This document shows positions 24,184 through 34,249 of a stretch of DNA of 64,000 nt, piece by piece. The notes under the pieces were generated by a model. The model had not been told where the DNA came from, made no database searches, and saw only the letters and a program-made list of their open reading frames with translations. The translations under genes were made by a program, and so were the position numbers. Source of the stretch: Amborella trichopoda (Eukaryota; Streptophyta; Magnoliopsida; Amborellales; Amborellaceae). Each line of letters begins with the position of its first letter. The first letter of the stretch is position 1. Location: the NCBI RefSeq assembly GCF_000471905.2, contig NW_006494916.1, forward strand, positions 4,466,574-4,530,573. The letters are read 5' to 3'.

Positions 24184-25005
24184 AAACTAGGTTCCTACAA
24201 ATTTAATTGACATCATTCATCAAGCTCTCCAATCTGCTTGCCCTCCGAAGGTCTTTGGATTTGGAAAATTTTTTAGGAGTTCTATCATTTGGCAGATATG
24301 GTTAGAGCGCAATAGGAGAACTTTTGATGGGATTTCTCTTTTTGATGATGATATTAAAGATTGTATTTTACAGTTTCTCTGGGACTGGTTTTTTGCGATC
24401 ACAAAAGGTAATGGTGTATCCCGTACTGACATTTTTATAAATTTAAAGAATGATACTTTTTCCTATTCTCCAATTTCCAGCCCTCACCCAACTTGGAAAG
24501 CGCCTCCGGAAGGTTTTATTAACTTTAATTTTGATGGTAGTTCCATGGGCAATTATGGACTTGCTGGAATTGATGGTTTGCTTAGAAACCATGAAGGCTT
24601 GACAATTTTTTCTTATGCTGGTCCTTTTGTCAACACCACGGCCAACCAAGTAGAAATTTTATCCTTTTCATGGGCTACAAATTATCGTCAGCAAAAGTTT
24701 TTCTGGATCGATTCTTATTGAAGGTGATTCCCTCATTGTTATCAAGTGGTGTAAAAAGGAGCAAAGAATTCCTTGGTCTCTTCATTCATTTGGCCTGAAA
24801 ATCCTTGACCTTTGTACCACCATGGGCCTCCACTTCTCCTTCTCCCTTGTCTATGGAGAGGCAAACGGGTTCGTTGATGGTCTCACTAAACATGACATCC
24901 TATCTCCCTCTTTGCTTGTTTCTGATGCCTTAATGTCTACTTTGTAATTTTGATGCTGTTTTAGCACCTCTTCAATAAAAGTTATAACATTGTCAAAAGA
25001 AAAAA
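24184..25005 (+). mobile_element. L1-type LINE 3' end with RNase H domain, plus strand
   Basis: The plus strand encodes the C-terminal end of a plant L1 ORF2: RSSIIWQIWLERNRRTFDG, then a plant RNase H-like domain (FNFDGSSMGNYGLAGIDG, QVEILSFSW, LIEGDSLIVIKWCK, YGEANGFVDGLTKHDI). The protein-like reading ends at a stop near 24945, followed by AATAAAAG (24975) and an A-rich tail. One frame change lies near 24700. This is the opposite strand from the endonuclease half, and the two halves meet near 24184. Confidence 0.8.
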
Positions 25006-25036
25006 TATATTTTTATTATAAAATAAATTTTTTTAT

Positions 25037-25428
25037 GGAAAAAATTTATATAGAGCCAAGGTTCTAAACAATCAAATTTGAGCCTACCTCAAAAATTTCA
25101 CTCGAAGAGGTTGTTTGATGCCCAAATATCTTCAAATTGATCATCTCGACATCAAGATGCATGAACATGAGAAAAAATTGGATTTCAAGTTTTGAAAAAA
25201 GTGTATTTTGTAGCGTATTTTTGGACGGTCAATTTTTAAGATTTTTAAGTTTTCATAGATCTGCTGATCTGCACTATTTTTGAAGCTTTAAACTTTATAA
25301 ATAAATATAAAAAATATATTTTAGGTCTATCACAAAGATTTCCAATATTGAAACCACATTTCTTGATATTATTTGAAGGTAGGCTCTAATTTGATTGTTT
25401 AGAGCCCAGGCTCTATTCAAACCACACC
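25037..25428. mobile_element. MULE-type MITE family C, 392 bp, perfect 9-bp target duplication
   Basis: Inverted ends are marked by TATAGAGCC(A/G)AGG...CTAAACAATCAAATT. The right end, reverse-complemented, is GGTGTGGTTTGAATAGAGCC. TTTTTTTAT occurs on both sides (25028-25036 and 25429-25437). No ORF is present. The 9-bp duplication suits Mutator-like elements. Confidence 0.8.
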
Positions 25429-25771
25429 TTTTTTTATTATAATTTTTTTTTTATTTTGAATATAAAATGGATTTAGTAGACAACAAATATTCAACATGAG
25501 ACATGTTCTCAGTATGTTCGTATTTTGACACAATAATGAAAATTCATAATGCAATTGCCACTATTTCTTTTAGAAACTAAAAAAATTATATTTTTTAATT
25601 TTTTTGAGCCGAAACCCGCTCCGGCCATTTCTCCAATCCACCAATTCAATACCGTTTTTGAAGTAGCCAACGATTCCTTTTTTAAAACCCTGGTATGAGG
25701 AGACAAACCGTGTCCATTTTTTCACTCATCTTCATGCACTTCGCGCTCTATAGTTTTGTGGGTGTATTTAG

Positions 25772-26083
25772 CTAAAGGAAAATTGTTGCGGGTTGGATAT
25801 CATTCCTATATATGCGGTCTAGAAAGCGTAAAGCATCCATCTTAAAGATATATGCAAGTGGGTGCTCTATCTATACACAATGGAAACTAATGGGTTCAAA
25901 TGTTTTTTTATTAAAATTATTATTTTCAATTTTTTAGATTTAATCTTTTTTACATATTTATGATCTCCATGTTAGAAATTGGATGTCTTTAAAAATTAAG
26001 ATTGAAATTAAGACCTAATATCCATCCTAAAAAAAAGATATATTAAGAAGCCCGTGTTTCTACACAGGCGGGCTTGGCCGCAT
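25772..26083 (+). repeat. dispersed repeat family B, copy 3, with hairpin end
   Basis: Left terminus CTAAAGGAAAATTGTTGCGG, then AAAGCATCCATCTTAAAG, ATTATTATTTTCAATTTTTT and ATGATCTCCATGTTAGAAAT. The right end carries a hairpin, AGCCCGTGTTTCTACACAGG followed by CGGGCT. The reverse complement of the copy at 54483 aligns end to end. Confidence 0.75.
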
Positions 26084-27150
26084 AGAAACCGTGTACTTAT
26101 CTGAATCTGGAGACAACACAAATTTTTCTCACCATAGCCGCCTCTCGGGGATGAACATTTCGTCCTTAAAACATGCCGAAATATTTTCGTGACGAAATTT
26201 CGCCGAAATCCGCCTTGAGACAAAAAGGCAGTCATGTTCATTAGGACCCACTCCTCTGATAATTCCAATAACGATTATGGGTATTATGGTCCTTTTTATT
26301 ATCTAACAGTCTAACGCGACTCCCGAAGAAAGCCCTAGATAGCGCGTCGATGCCGTGTGACACGTGTCAAATACCAACAGGTCCAAAGGGAATATGCCTT
26401 TCTTTGGCCGTATTTATTTTTTCTTATTCCTAGGAGCCCTTTTTTCATGCCTTTTTTTACACGCCTATATTATGCTCCCTCGACCGCACCTATTGAGGTG
26501 ATTTTTTTCAAGTTAAAATTGAGGTTTTTTTTCAATTTAAAATTTTGAAAACCTCCTAAAAATTACTAGATGATTATTCTCAAATAAAAAATTTTAATTT
26601 TGATTTTTCTAATACTTAGATCTTACCTTCTAAAAATTGGACGTTTTCTATTCAATTTTGAGCTATAAGTTTTTCAAACATTTAAAGAGTGCAATCAGAA
26701 AGTCCTTTCAATTGGGGTTAACCACGTATTAAGTAGGTTACATATGTTTTGGAGCTCTAAAATTAATCCTAATTGGGGTTTTATCCGAGGGGGTAAATGG
26801 ACAGTTTACTCCCAAGTCGCATAGACCGGGTAGGACCAAGCGTGACTTGCCCTATGAATCGTTGTTAACCACACAACAAAAGTAGGAATTTTCCACAGCC
26901 CCTTATGACAAAAAAGCCCAAACGTTTGTCATAAATGACAATGAGATCTTTTTGTTTTTGGGTCACTAACCACTGGTTCCTGGTTTGCGTGCGCCTTAAG
27001 TCGGAATAGCAAAAATTAGTTCCTTTTTCTTTTCACTAATGACCACTGCACCCTTATCCGTTCTTGCTTTCTCAAGAATTTTTCAATAAATATGCATTTC
27101 TGGTAAATTAATTATGTTTTAAAGTTCATGAACATCATAATTGGATGTAG
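26084..27150. other. spacer; contains a perfect 12-bp palindrome with a G-box core
   Basis: No gene is recognised. TGACACGTGTCA at 26358-26369 is a perfect palindrome around CACGTG. With no gene start near it, its function is unknown. Confidence 0.45.
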
Positions 27151-27159
27151 TTTTTATAA

Positions 27160-27552
27160 AGGGTGCAGTTTGTAGAGCCGAGGCACTAAACAATCAAATT
27201 AGAGGTCACCTTCAAATAGTATCGAAAAATGTGTTTTTAATATTGAAAATCTTTGTGATAGCCTTAAAATATATTTTTATTTTTAATTATAGAATTTAAA
27301 GCTTCAAAATATAGTGTAGATCGAATAGATCTATAAAAACCTGAAAAATTTGAAAATTGACTGTCTAAAAAGACGTTACAAGATGCACTCTTTTCAAAAC
27401 TTGAAATCCATTTTTTTCTAATGTCCATGGATCTTGACGCTGAGATGATCAACTTGAAGATATTTGAGCATTAAAACAACCTATTGTAATGAAATTTTTG
27501 AGCTGGGCTCCAATTTGATTGTTTAGAGCCTCGACTCTATATACACTTTTCC
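27160..27552. mobile_element. MULE-type MITE family C, 393 bp, perfect 9-bp target duplication
   Basis: The ends AGGGTGCAGTTTGTAGAGCC and, reverse-complemented, GGAAAAGTGTATATAGAGTC pair as inverted repeats. TTTTTATAA flanks both sides (27151-27159 and 27553-27561). It is essentially the reverse complement of the copy at 25037. Confidence 0.82.
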
Positions 27553-27561
27553 TTTTTATAA

Positions 27562-28150
27562 GGCCTAATTTTTATGAAAACAAAATAAGACGTGACCTCA
27601 AATGCACATTCTGGAAAATACTTTCGTCAACAAAAATCTCTATGATGGCTCTAAAATAAAATTTCAACACATACCGATAATAAAACTTGAAACTAAAAAA
27701 ATGTTATAGATCTTGTGGAATTATAAAGATTTATTTTTAAGGTGAAATGGACGGCCTAAATTATTTATTACAATATATATTATTTTTATATCTTAAAATT
27801 CTATTTTTTTTTTCTCTAAGTACTTTTCAAGTCAAAATGTAGATATTTAAATTGTAATTTTCGATGAGTTATACGGTGAGGGGAGCTTTGTCAAACTATT
27901 TCTTTATTATATCGTTTTTAAGTAGGGAGTTATCTTTGGGCAAGGGATCAGCAAGGGTAAAATAATCATTTAGTTGCTAATAATAAGGGCCAGTTTGATA
28001 ACGGGAGGATAAACGCGCCATAACGGAAGAGCAAAATGGATAAAATTTGAAACCCAGGAGGATATAAATGTCATCTTCATACAATTGATAAACGGATATG
28101 GTTGTACTGAACGGTCATAAACTTAAAATGAGGGTATTTTTGTTATGTTT
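27562..28150. other. spacer and upstream region of the SRC2-like gene
   Basis: AT-rich DNA without ORFs. The proximal part (about 27990-28150) presumably holds the promoter of the gene starting near 28195. I see no specific element that I can name with confidence besides the TATA box. Confidence 0.4.
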
Positions 28151-28162
28151 ACATAGAAAAGC

Positions 28163-28169
28163 TATAAAT
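28163..28169 (+). promoter_or_regulatory. TATA box of the SRC2-like gene
   Basis: TATAAAT, in CTATAAATACCC, lies about 170 bp before the inferred 5'-UTR donor. This places transcription start near 28195. Confidence 0.6.
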
Positions 28170-28332
28170 ACCCTTCAATAACACTCTTTCGAAACCAGGA
28201 CGCCATTGTTCTGCTACTTTTCACTCCATTCACTTTCTGTAACCGACCATTTTGATCAATTTTCCAGCGACCTTTCAGGCCAGATTACCTGCATTTTATA
28301 TCGAGGAACGTTTCTTCCGGCAGATCATTAAG

Positions 28333-28887
28333 GTAATATATAATCGTCTCTTGCTATCCCTTAAGTTTCCGTCTATGTTTTCCACTTTTCCGGTGAAATA
28401 AATTTACGCTGTATTTGCAAACAATCGGCTATTCTCTCTATTATTCCTTTTATATCTAATTTTTACCGGCTATTTGTTCATTTCATGGAAAATTGCTGCC
28501 TAGTATGTTCCTGCTGTTTCTCCATTTTTTCGGAAATTTATCTTTCGAGCTACTCTCTCTATTTCGCAATTTTCTTGTATTAAAATTTCAATCTAGTGTA
28601 TTTAAGCTTTTTTTATAATTTCGTTTCTCGATCTACTGTTTTTTCCTGTTTCATGAGTTGTCTGTGTTCATAACTGGTTCTCCTTTTTCCATCATTTTTT
28701 TTTTGTAATCCGCTGTTTTTCCGGCTTTTTTTTATATATTCCGGGGAGTTTCTGCGATAAACGATTTTTCCGGCTATTTGTTCATATCTGGCAATTATAT
28801 TTCTGGGTTCTACTCTTTATTCTTTTTAAATCTACTGGTTTTTTCATGGGATTTCTTTAACTAGCAGCCCCTTTTTCATTTTCGCAG
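28333..28887 (+). other. 5'-UTR intron of the SRC2-like gene
   Basis: Donor AAG/GTAATA at 28333 and acceptor TTTTCGCAG/C ending at 28887. The interval is T-rich with repeated TTTTTCCGGC-like words, as in plant introns. The same sequence, decayed, recurs at 39190-39613 without a coding region attached. This supports a conserved transcribed leader. Leader introns in plants often raise expression. Confidence 0.6.
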
Positions 28888-28971
28888 CAACTTAACCATC
28901 CATTACCATTTGTTTGATCTTTGATCAACAGTTTCGAACAATTTCATCCTCTCTTTTCTGAGACCAAGGCC

Positions 28972-29781
28972 ATGGAGCTCGAGCTCACTGTCGTCTCGGC
29001 TAAAGACCTCAAGAATGTGAACTGGCGCCATGGTGACATCAAACCGTATGTGGTGGCCTGGGTGGATCCCGACAGAAAATTCTCGACTGGTGTCGACGAG
29101 GAGGGCGACACGTCCCCTGTCTGGAACAACAAGCTCACCATCCCCTTAAGAGACCACCCTGAGGATTCCACATTGCAGATCGATGTGGTCCATGCAGGCA
29201 GTGAGGAGAAGACCAAGCCGCTCATCGGATCAGCGACTCTGGCACTAAGAGAAGTCATAGAAGACGCGGGTTTCGACCACGGCCTCTCCAAAACCCTGAA
29301 GCTCAAGAGGTCGTCCGGCCGCCCTCATGGCAAGATCGAGGTCGAAATCCTAATCCGCGACCGATATGCCCGGAAACCAGCCGCAGAGACATACGACTAT
29401 GGCCGGCACCCGGCGCCTGAATCATACAGCGGGTATGGTTATGGTGCGCCTCCAGCCCCATCAGTTTACGCCCCTCCCACAGGGGTGGGATATTACGGCG
29501 GGGCGGCCCCCTCTGGTGGGGCGCATTATGGTAATTATGGAGAGGCGGCACCACCGGCTGCGGGGTACTATGGTAATTATCAGGCGGCGCCACCGCCGCC
29601 TGAGAAGAAGGGGAGCAAAATGGGAATGGGGACGGGGCTGGCGATCGGAGCAGTGGGTGGTGTATTAGGTGGGTTGGCTCTGGCGGAGGGAGTGGATTAT
29701 GTGGAGGATAAGATAGCAGATGATGTTACAGAGAGGGTGGAGGACGATTTAGCAGCTGATGAGTATGGGGATGACTACTAA
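28972..29781 (+). CDS. SRC2: SRC2-like C2-domain protein, intact, 269 aa
   Basis: ATG at 28972 sits in a strong context (AAGGCCATGG); the frame is open upstream but without an earlier ATG. Residues 1-125 form a C2 domain: MELELTVVSAKDLKNVNWR, IKPYVVAWVDP, SPVWNNKLTIPL and LIGSATLALREVI. Residues 140-215 are a Pro/Gly/Tyr-rich linker with YGAPPAPSVYAPP and repeats of YYGNY and GGAAP type. A Gly-rich hydrophobic segment follows (GMGTGLAIGAVGGVLGGLAL, about 223-242), then an acidic tail ending ADEYGDDY. This is the layout of plant SRC2 (soybean cold-regulated gene 2) proteins, which bind membranes and act in ER-to-vacuole traffic and stress signalling. The coding part has no intron. Two decayed copies lie downstream on the same strand. 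Confidence 0.9.
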   Translation: MELELTVVSAKDLKNVNWRHGDIKPYVVAWVDPDRKFSTGVDEEGDTSPVWNNKLTIPLRDHPEDSTLQIDVVHAGSEEKTKPLIGSATLALREVIEDAGFDHGLSKTLKLKRSSGRPHGKIEVEILIRDRYARKPAAETYDYGRHPAPESYSGYGYGAPPAPSVYAPPTGVGYYGGAAPSGGAHYGNYGEAAPPAAGYYGNYQAAPPPPEKKGSKMGMGTGLAIGAVGGVLGGLALAEGVDYVEDKIADDVTERVEDDLAADEYGDDY

Positions 29782-30262
29782 GAATCTCTCTTACTGTTTC
29801 TCTCTCTCTCTCTCTCTCTGTGTGATTTCATGAGTGCTAGCGATTTACTGGTATGTTCCTTCTCTCTCTAAGGATTTGTAGTTAGTGTGTTAACCCCCTC
29901 TCTCTCTCTCTCTCAAAGGTTTTTCATCGGACTCTTATTTGGCTTTTAATAGACTATTCAATCTCTTGGTGTTGGTGTTGGTGTTGGTGTTGGTGTTGGG
30001 CATTTTTAGTGTATCCTGCTGTTTCTCCTGGGGGAGTTTTTGGGTTTACTTTATTTTTGGTATGGGAAAATATACAAGAACACCATTTACTTCACCATTA
30101 GATGAACGTGAAATTGACTGGTTGATCCATGTTCAACGTAATAATAATAATAAAAAAATTATAATTCTTAAGGCGTTATTAAGTTCTATAATGGGAGAAT
30201 CCAAAAGGTTTTACGCTCCTCTGGGAGCATATTGTTTATTTAGTCCCTCAACTAAGACCTAA
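29782..30262 (+). other. 3' region of the SRC2-like gene with CT tracts and a GTTGGT hexanucleotide repeat
   Basis: CT microsatellites lie at about 29803-29820 and 29899-29914. A hexanucleotide run GTTGGT lies at 29967-30000. The pattern of CT tracts and AAGGATYWGTAG(T) is shared with the downstream regions of the two pseudogene copies. A GCTCC...GGAGCATATTGT palindrome-like motif occurs at about 30216. Confidence 0.6.
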
Positions 30263-30619
30263 TCAACTTCAACTTTCGATGAGTAACATTTTAAAAAAAT
30301 TATAAATATCTCTAAAATCAAGGTATCCTTTTTCCCAATACTTTTAGTATCCATCCAACATTATTTTTTCTTGGATTCACTCTACTTTCTCTCTCTTTAA
30401 CCCGTCCCTCTTTCTCCTCTCTTTTTATTTGCTCTCTTTTTCCCTCTCTCATTCTTTCTACTCGTACTTTTTTTTTTTTTTCTCCGTTTCTCTCTCAAGA
30501 GAGGAACCCATCATTCTAGGGTTTTATTTATTTGTGTGGATGAATTATCAGTTTGTATTTTTTCTATATGTATAAATTCATTTATTAGTTGTTATGCATT
30601 GTACTCAATTTTTTGTTTT

Positions 30620-31065
30620 TTGTTTTTTGTTTTTTTTTGCCATGGATAGAGGGAATTTGAAAATTGTTATTGAATAACTTGGACGAACCATGGTTTTTCA
30701 AAAACCAAAATATTTTAAATTTTGGTTTTTGAAAAATAAAAAATGGGTAGTTTCATTTTATTTTTTTATTTTTATTTTTTTTTAAATTGTTTAGAAGTTA
30801 AAAAAATGGACATATAAGTAATGAGAAGTGATCTTATATGACCATCTTCCACGCATGTGTGTAAGATCCAAAAGTATGCCCATTAAATTTGACACGGATT
30901 TTTAAAAAAAGTCAAGCTTCACATCATGTGATAACTTTTATAGAGATTCATGTCAATTTTTAATGGTGATCATCTGGGTCCTATAGGATAATTACTCATA
31001 AGTGATAATAGAAAGTTTTATGTATATTTTTAATAACAGAAAATAAAATGGATGTTTACATAATT
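30620..31065. mobile_element. one arm of a long-inverted-repeat element, interrupted by a small MITE
   Basis: TTTTTCAAAAACC...GGTTTTTGAAAAA, GTAGTTTCATT and GACATATAAGTAAT match the right arm of the element at 34250-35318 in order. The match resumes after 31006 with GAAAGTTTTATGTATATTTT. The opposite arm is not present here. Confidence 0.55.
30833..30997. mobile_element. MITE family F, 165 bp, nested, with 9-bp target duplication
   Basis: The ends are GAGAAGTGATCTTATATGACC and, reverse-complemented, GAGTAATTATCCTATAGGACC. Flanks are ATAAGTAAT (30824-30832) and ATAAGTGAT (30998-31006), 8 of 9 matching. Without it the host element reads through in line with its relative at 35255-35290. Confidence 0.75.
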
Positions 31066-33114
31066 TTTCTTAAATTTTTAGACTTTTGGGGTGAATACAT
31101 GAAAAATGAGTGTTGGGGTTTAAGGTGTAATACTATTAAAAGTAATGGGGAAGGATGTCTACTAAGTTGATTTTGGGATATTTGGGAAAATATCTCTATG
31201 TTCTTTACATTTAGATTTCATTTCTTAATAAACTTAAAGTTTTAAAAGGTATCTTCTAACCTTTTGACTACTTTAAATTTATTTTTTAACCTAAACAACT
31301 GTGAAAAAGATATGCTCTTCATTTATATATTTCAAACTTCTCTTTTACTCTCTATTGGCGCATCTTTCACTCTCTCTCCTCCCATGTTTATTCAAATGCC
31401 TCTTTATTTCTTTTCGTGTTTATTCAAACACCTATCTGCTTTTTCCCGATAATCTCTCACTACCAAACATTAATTGATATTGTTGAGAGAAACATCACAA
31501 CATCTGTAATTGATGTTGCTGAGAGTGATAGCACAACAACTGTCAAGAGATCACCCTTGAGAAAAGTGTGTGAAGAAGCCTTATCTTATGAGGAGCTTCT
31601 CGTTGGAATGAACATGACTAGAATGTTTGCATGACTAGACTGTTGGTAGGTTGGTTGTGAAGGGGTCGAAGAATCCACAAATCGTCTAGCTTAACACTCA
31701 AACCAAGAGAGGAATATAAAAATCAAATGGGTTTTCTAGAAAACCCCAAATTTGATTAAGAAGTGATTCAAGGCTTTGTACACCAAAACCAGCATTGGAA
31801 AATGAAAATCAGCCAGTTTTTTTTTAAAAAGCCCCAAATTTTGTGAAGGGGCTCAAGAAGCACTAAAATCATTGGCCTTTGAAGTTTGAACACTAATACC
31901 AAGACGGAAAAATAAAAATTAAACGAGTTGTCACAGAAAACCCTTAATTTGGTTGTGAAGGGTTTCAACTTCAACCACCCAAACTCGTCCAACAACGGTA
32001 ATTGGGTCTGAACTTTGAACTCCAAACCTTCTTCAATGGAGGTTCACTCCCTTGATCATGGTGGAAATGACTCATTTGAGAAAAGAGTCCTTGGCAAGCT
32101 TCGACAAAGAGGGTAGGTCGGTGAACATAGGGGGAGAGAGAGGTTGGAAACATGGAGGAAGAGGGGTTGGGTAAACACGTGAAGAGAGACAGAGAGGGAG
32201 GGGTTTGGGGAAACATAGGGAGAGGGAGAGGGAGAGGGACACAGAGAGTGGGGGTAATATGGAAAGAAAAAAGGGGTTTGTGGAAGAGTCACAAGGGAGA
32301 AAGAGATAAGTTTGAGAGGATGGGAAAGAGGGAAAGAAAAAAGGGGTTTGTGGAAGAGTCACAAGGGAGAAAGAGATAAGTTTGAGAGGATGGGAAAGAG
32401 GGAGAGAGAGATGCGAAAGAGGGAAAAGTTTGGGAAGATGACTTTTAGAAAAGATATATCTTTTTAAATTTATTTGGCCCTCAAGATATCTTTTAAAATC
32501 ATATTTCTATTATGAAATGAAACTTAAAAATAAGAAGTATGGAGATATTCTTCCTCTATAATTTTTCTTGATACTTTCAATTAGAATCAATAAAAGGAAT
32601 TTCCAAAATAGCATATGCTTGAAAAACATAATTTCTCAAGATTGAACTTCTACTGTCTAACTTTTTGACGGTGAGATCTAAGCGTTAAAAAATTTTAGAC
32701 TCAAAATTTCTGTGCTGAAAATGACTTTTAGGTGGATCTCAAATTTTAGATTGAAAATTCCCCCAAATAGATCATCTGGCAGAGGGAGTAAGATGTATAC
32801 CATGCTCCTCATGCTCATCTAATAATGTGGGAAACCTCTTTTGCCATGGGAGTGGCAAGCAATACCGATCTTATTGTACCAAGGGGTCTCTTTCTCTCTA
32901 GAAAGTGGCTTCTTTGCTCTCATTGAAAAAGTTTATTCCTCTCATATCAACTTTTTATGTTATTCTCTAATGGGGATCAGGAAATAGTTGTTGATATACT
33001 TTTAGACTTAGTGAAGGGCTTGGAGTTGGACTTTGGATTAAGAGAAAGACGTGCGTGGAGGTAACGCCGATGGAGCGTTTCATATTTTGGATTGACTTTT
33101 AAATTTATCTAGGC
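31066..33114. other. spacer with purine-rich low-complexity DNA; no gene recognised
   Basis: AT-rich to about 32090, then a GGAGAGGGA-type purine-rich block to about 32430. The short frames show no known domain. Confidence 0.45.
32261..32400. repeat. perfect 70-bp tandem duplication
   Basis: 32261-32330 and 32331-32400 are identical by eye, each starting GGAAAGAAAAAAGGGGTTTG. Full identity amid decayed surroundings implies a recent event, or an assembly artefact. Confidence 0.95.
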
Positions 33115-33387
33115 GGCACATTTGGATCGCATGAAAATTTTTTTTAGAAAATATTTTTATAAAAAAAATTTCTTTCATGTGGTCAAATGTGAGAATATTT
33201 TCATACTAATTGGTCTTAGTACATCTTTTCACATAAATATAGGTATATTTTCATACTAATTGGTTTTAGTGCATATTTTTACACCAATTGACAACTAGTT
33301 GATGTAAAAATATTATCAAACTTAAGAGGAAATTTTTTTATGTGAAAATATTTTCTAGAATACATTTTCACGAGAACCAAATGTGCC
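33115..33387. mobile_element. MITE with about 60-bp terminal inverted repeats
   Basis: The left arm begins GGCACATTTGGATCGCATGA. The right arm, reverse-complemented, begins GGCACATTTGGTTCTCGTGA. Both continue into GAAAAT...TAGAAAATATTTT. The interior carries a short direct duplication around CATACTAATTGGT. Target duplications are not clear. Confidence 0.72.
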
Positions 33388-33415
33388 AAAAATGAATGTT
33401 CAGTGATTATATATC

Positions 33416-33590
33416 GGATTGTATACAATGAGACTACTTATCTTTATACTCATACTCTGTTAAATAGGATGGCTTAGGCAAAAATTAATTTTTTTGGACT
33501 TACGTCTTTTAATGACACTTTTACAACCACCCAATTTTAAATTCAAGAGATAAGAATGATTGTTGTACAAAAGTAAATGGTCTATATGTA
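33416..33590. mobile_element. MITE family D, partial copy
   Basis: Left end GGATTGTATACAATGAGACT. Near the right end TAAGAATGATTGTTGTACAA mirrors the right arm of the next element. Confidence 0.5.
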
Positions 33591-33616
33591 TATTTTTTCT
33601 TATATATTTTTTGTAG

Positions 33617-33854
33617 GGATTGTCTACAAAGAGTCTGTTTGTCTTTGTACATAGAAGTCATAATCATTCCCACTAATTAGATGTCAAATTAGATGGCTTG
33701 AGGTGAGTCAGGAAGTCCGAGAATTTTTTTTTTTGTGGGAATTTTGTGTCTATTCAATGATACTCTCATAATCACTTATTTTGAAATTTGACGGACAAGA
33801 ATGATTGTGACCTCCATACATACAAAAAATTAATAGTCTCTTTGTGAATAATCC
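33617..33854. mobile_element. MITE family D, 238 bp, long inverted ends
   Basis: Left GGATTGTCTACAAAGAGTCT and right (reverse complement) GGATTATTCACAAAGAGACT. Both continue to a (C/T)ATAATCATTC or CACAATCATTC block about 50 bp inside. Confidence 0.68.
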
Positions 33855-34249
33855 ATTTTGGTACAAGAAGTTTACCATCATCTTTAGCATTTAAATGTGA
33901 AAAATCAGCAGGAGTATCATTTCTCCTTGTCATTTCTTTGCAAATTTTTCTTGTTTTTGTTCAGATTTTATGCATAGAAATTAAATATGCCTTGGCACGG
34001 CCTCTTCCACATGAGGTGCAGTGAGTTGGAGCTTCTTACTGAGAGAAAGAATGAGAATAAGCATGCTATACCGCATATAGTGAAGTGAGGACCCTTAAAC
34101 AGTTGGAAAATAGGGGAATTACAATGTACTGCTAAATGCAAGTTTATTATTTTTTATACTTGTTTTAAGGGAAATCCCTACCTAGGAGCATTATATGGAC
34201 GTTAAATTTGGGCATGTTTCTTCAACTTAAATTATAGAGAAAATTCTGT
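33855..34249. other. AT-rich spacer, nothing recognised
   Basis: No ORF, RNA gene or clear repeat was seen. Confidence 0.4.

Noticed and set aside
26358-26369. G-box (CACGTG) promoter element
   Set aside because: A perfect palindrome, but no gene start lies within 1.5 kb, so regulatory function is unsupported.
28944-29306. 120-codon minus-strand frame opposite the SRC2-like C2 domain
   Set aside because: Antisense shadow of a strong coding region.
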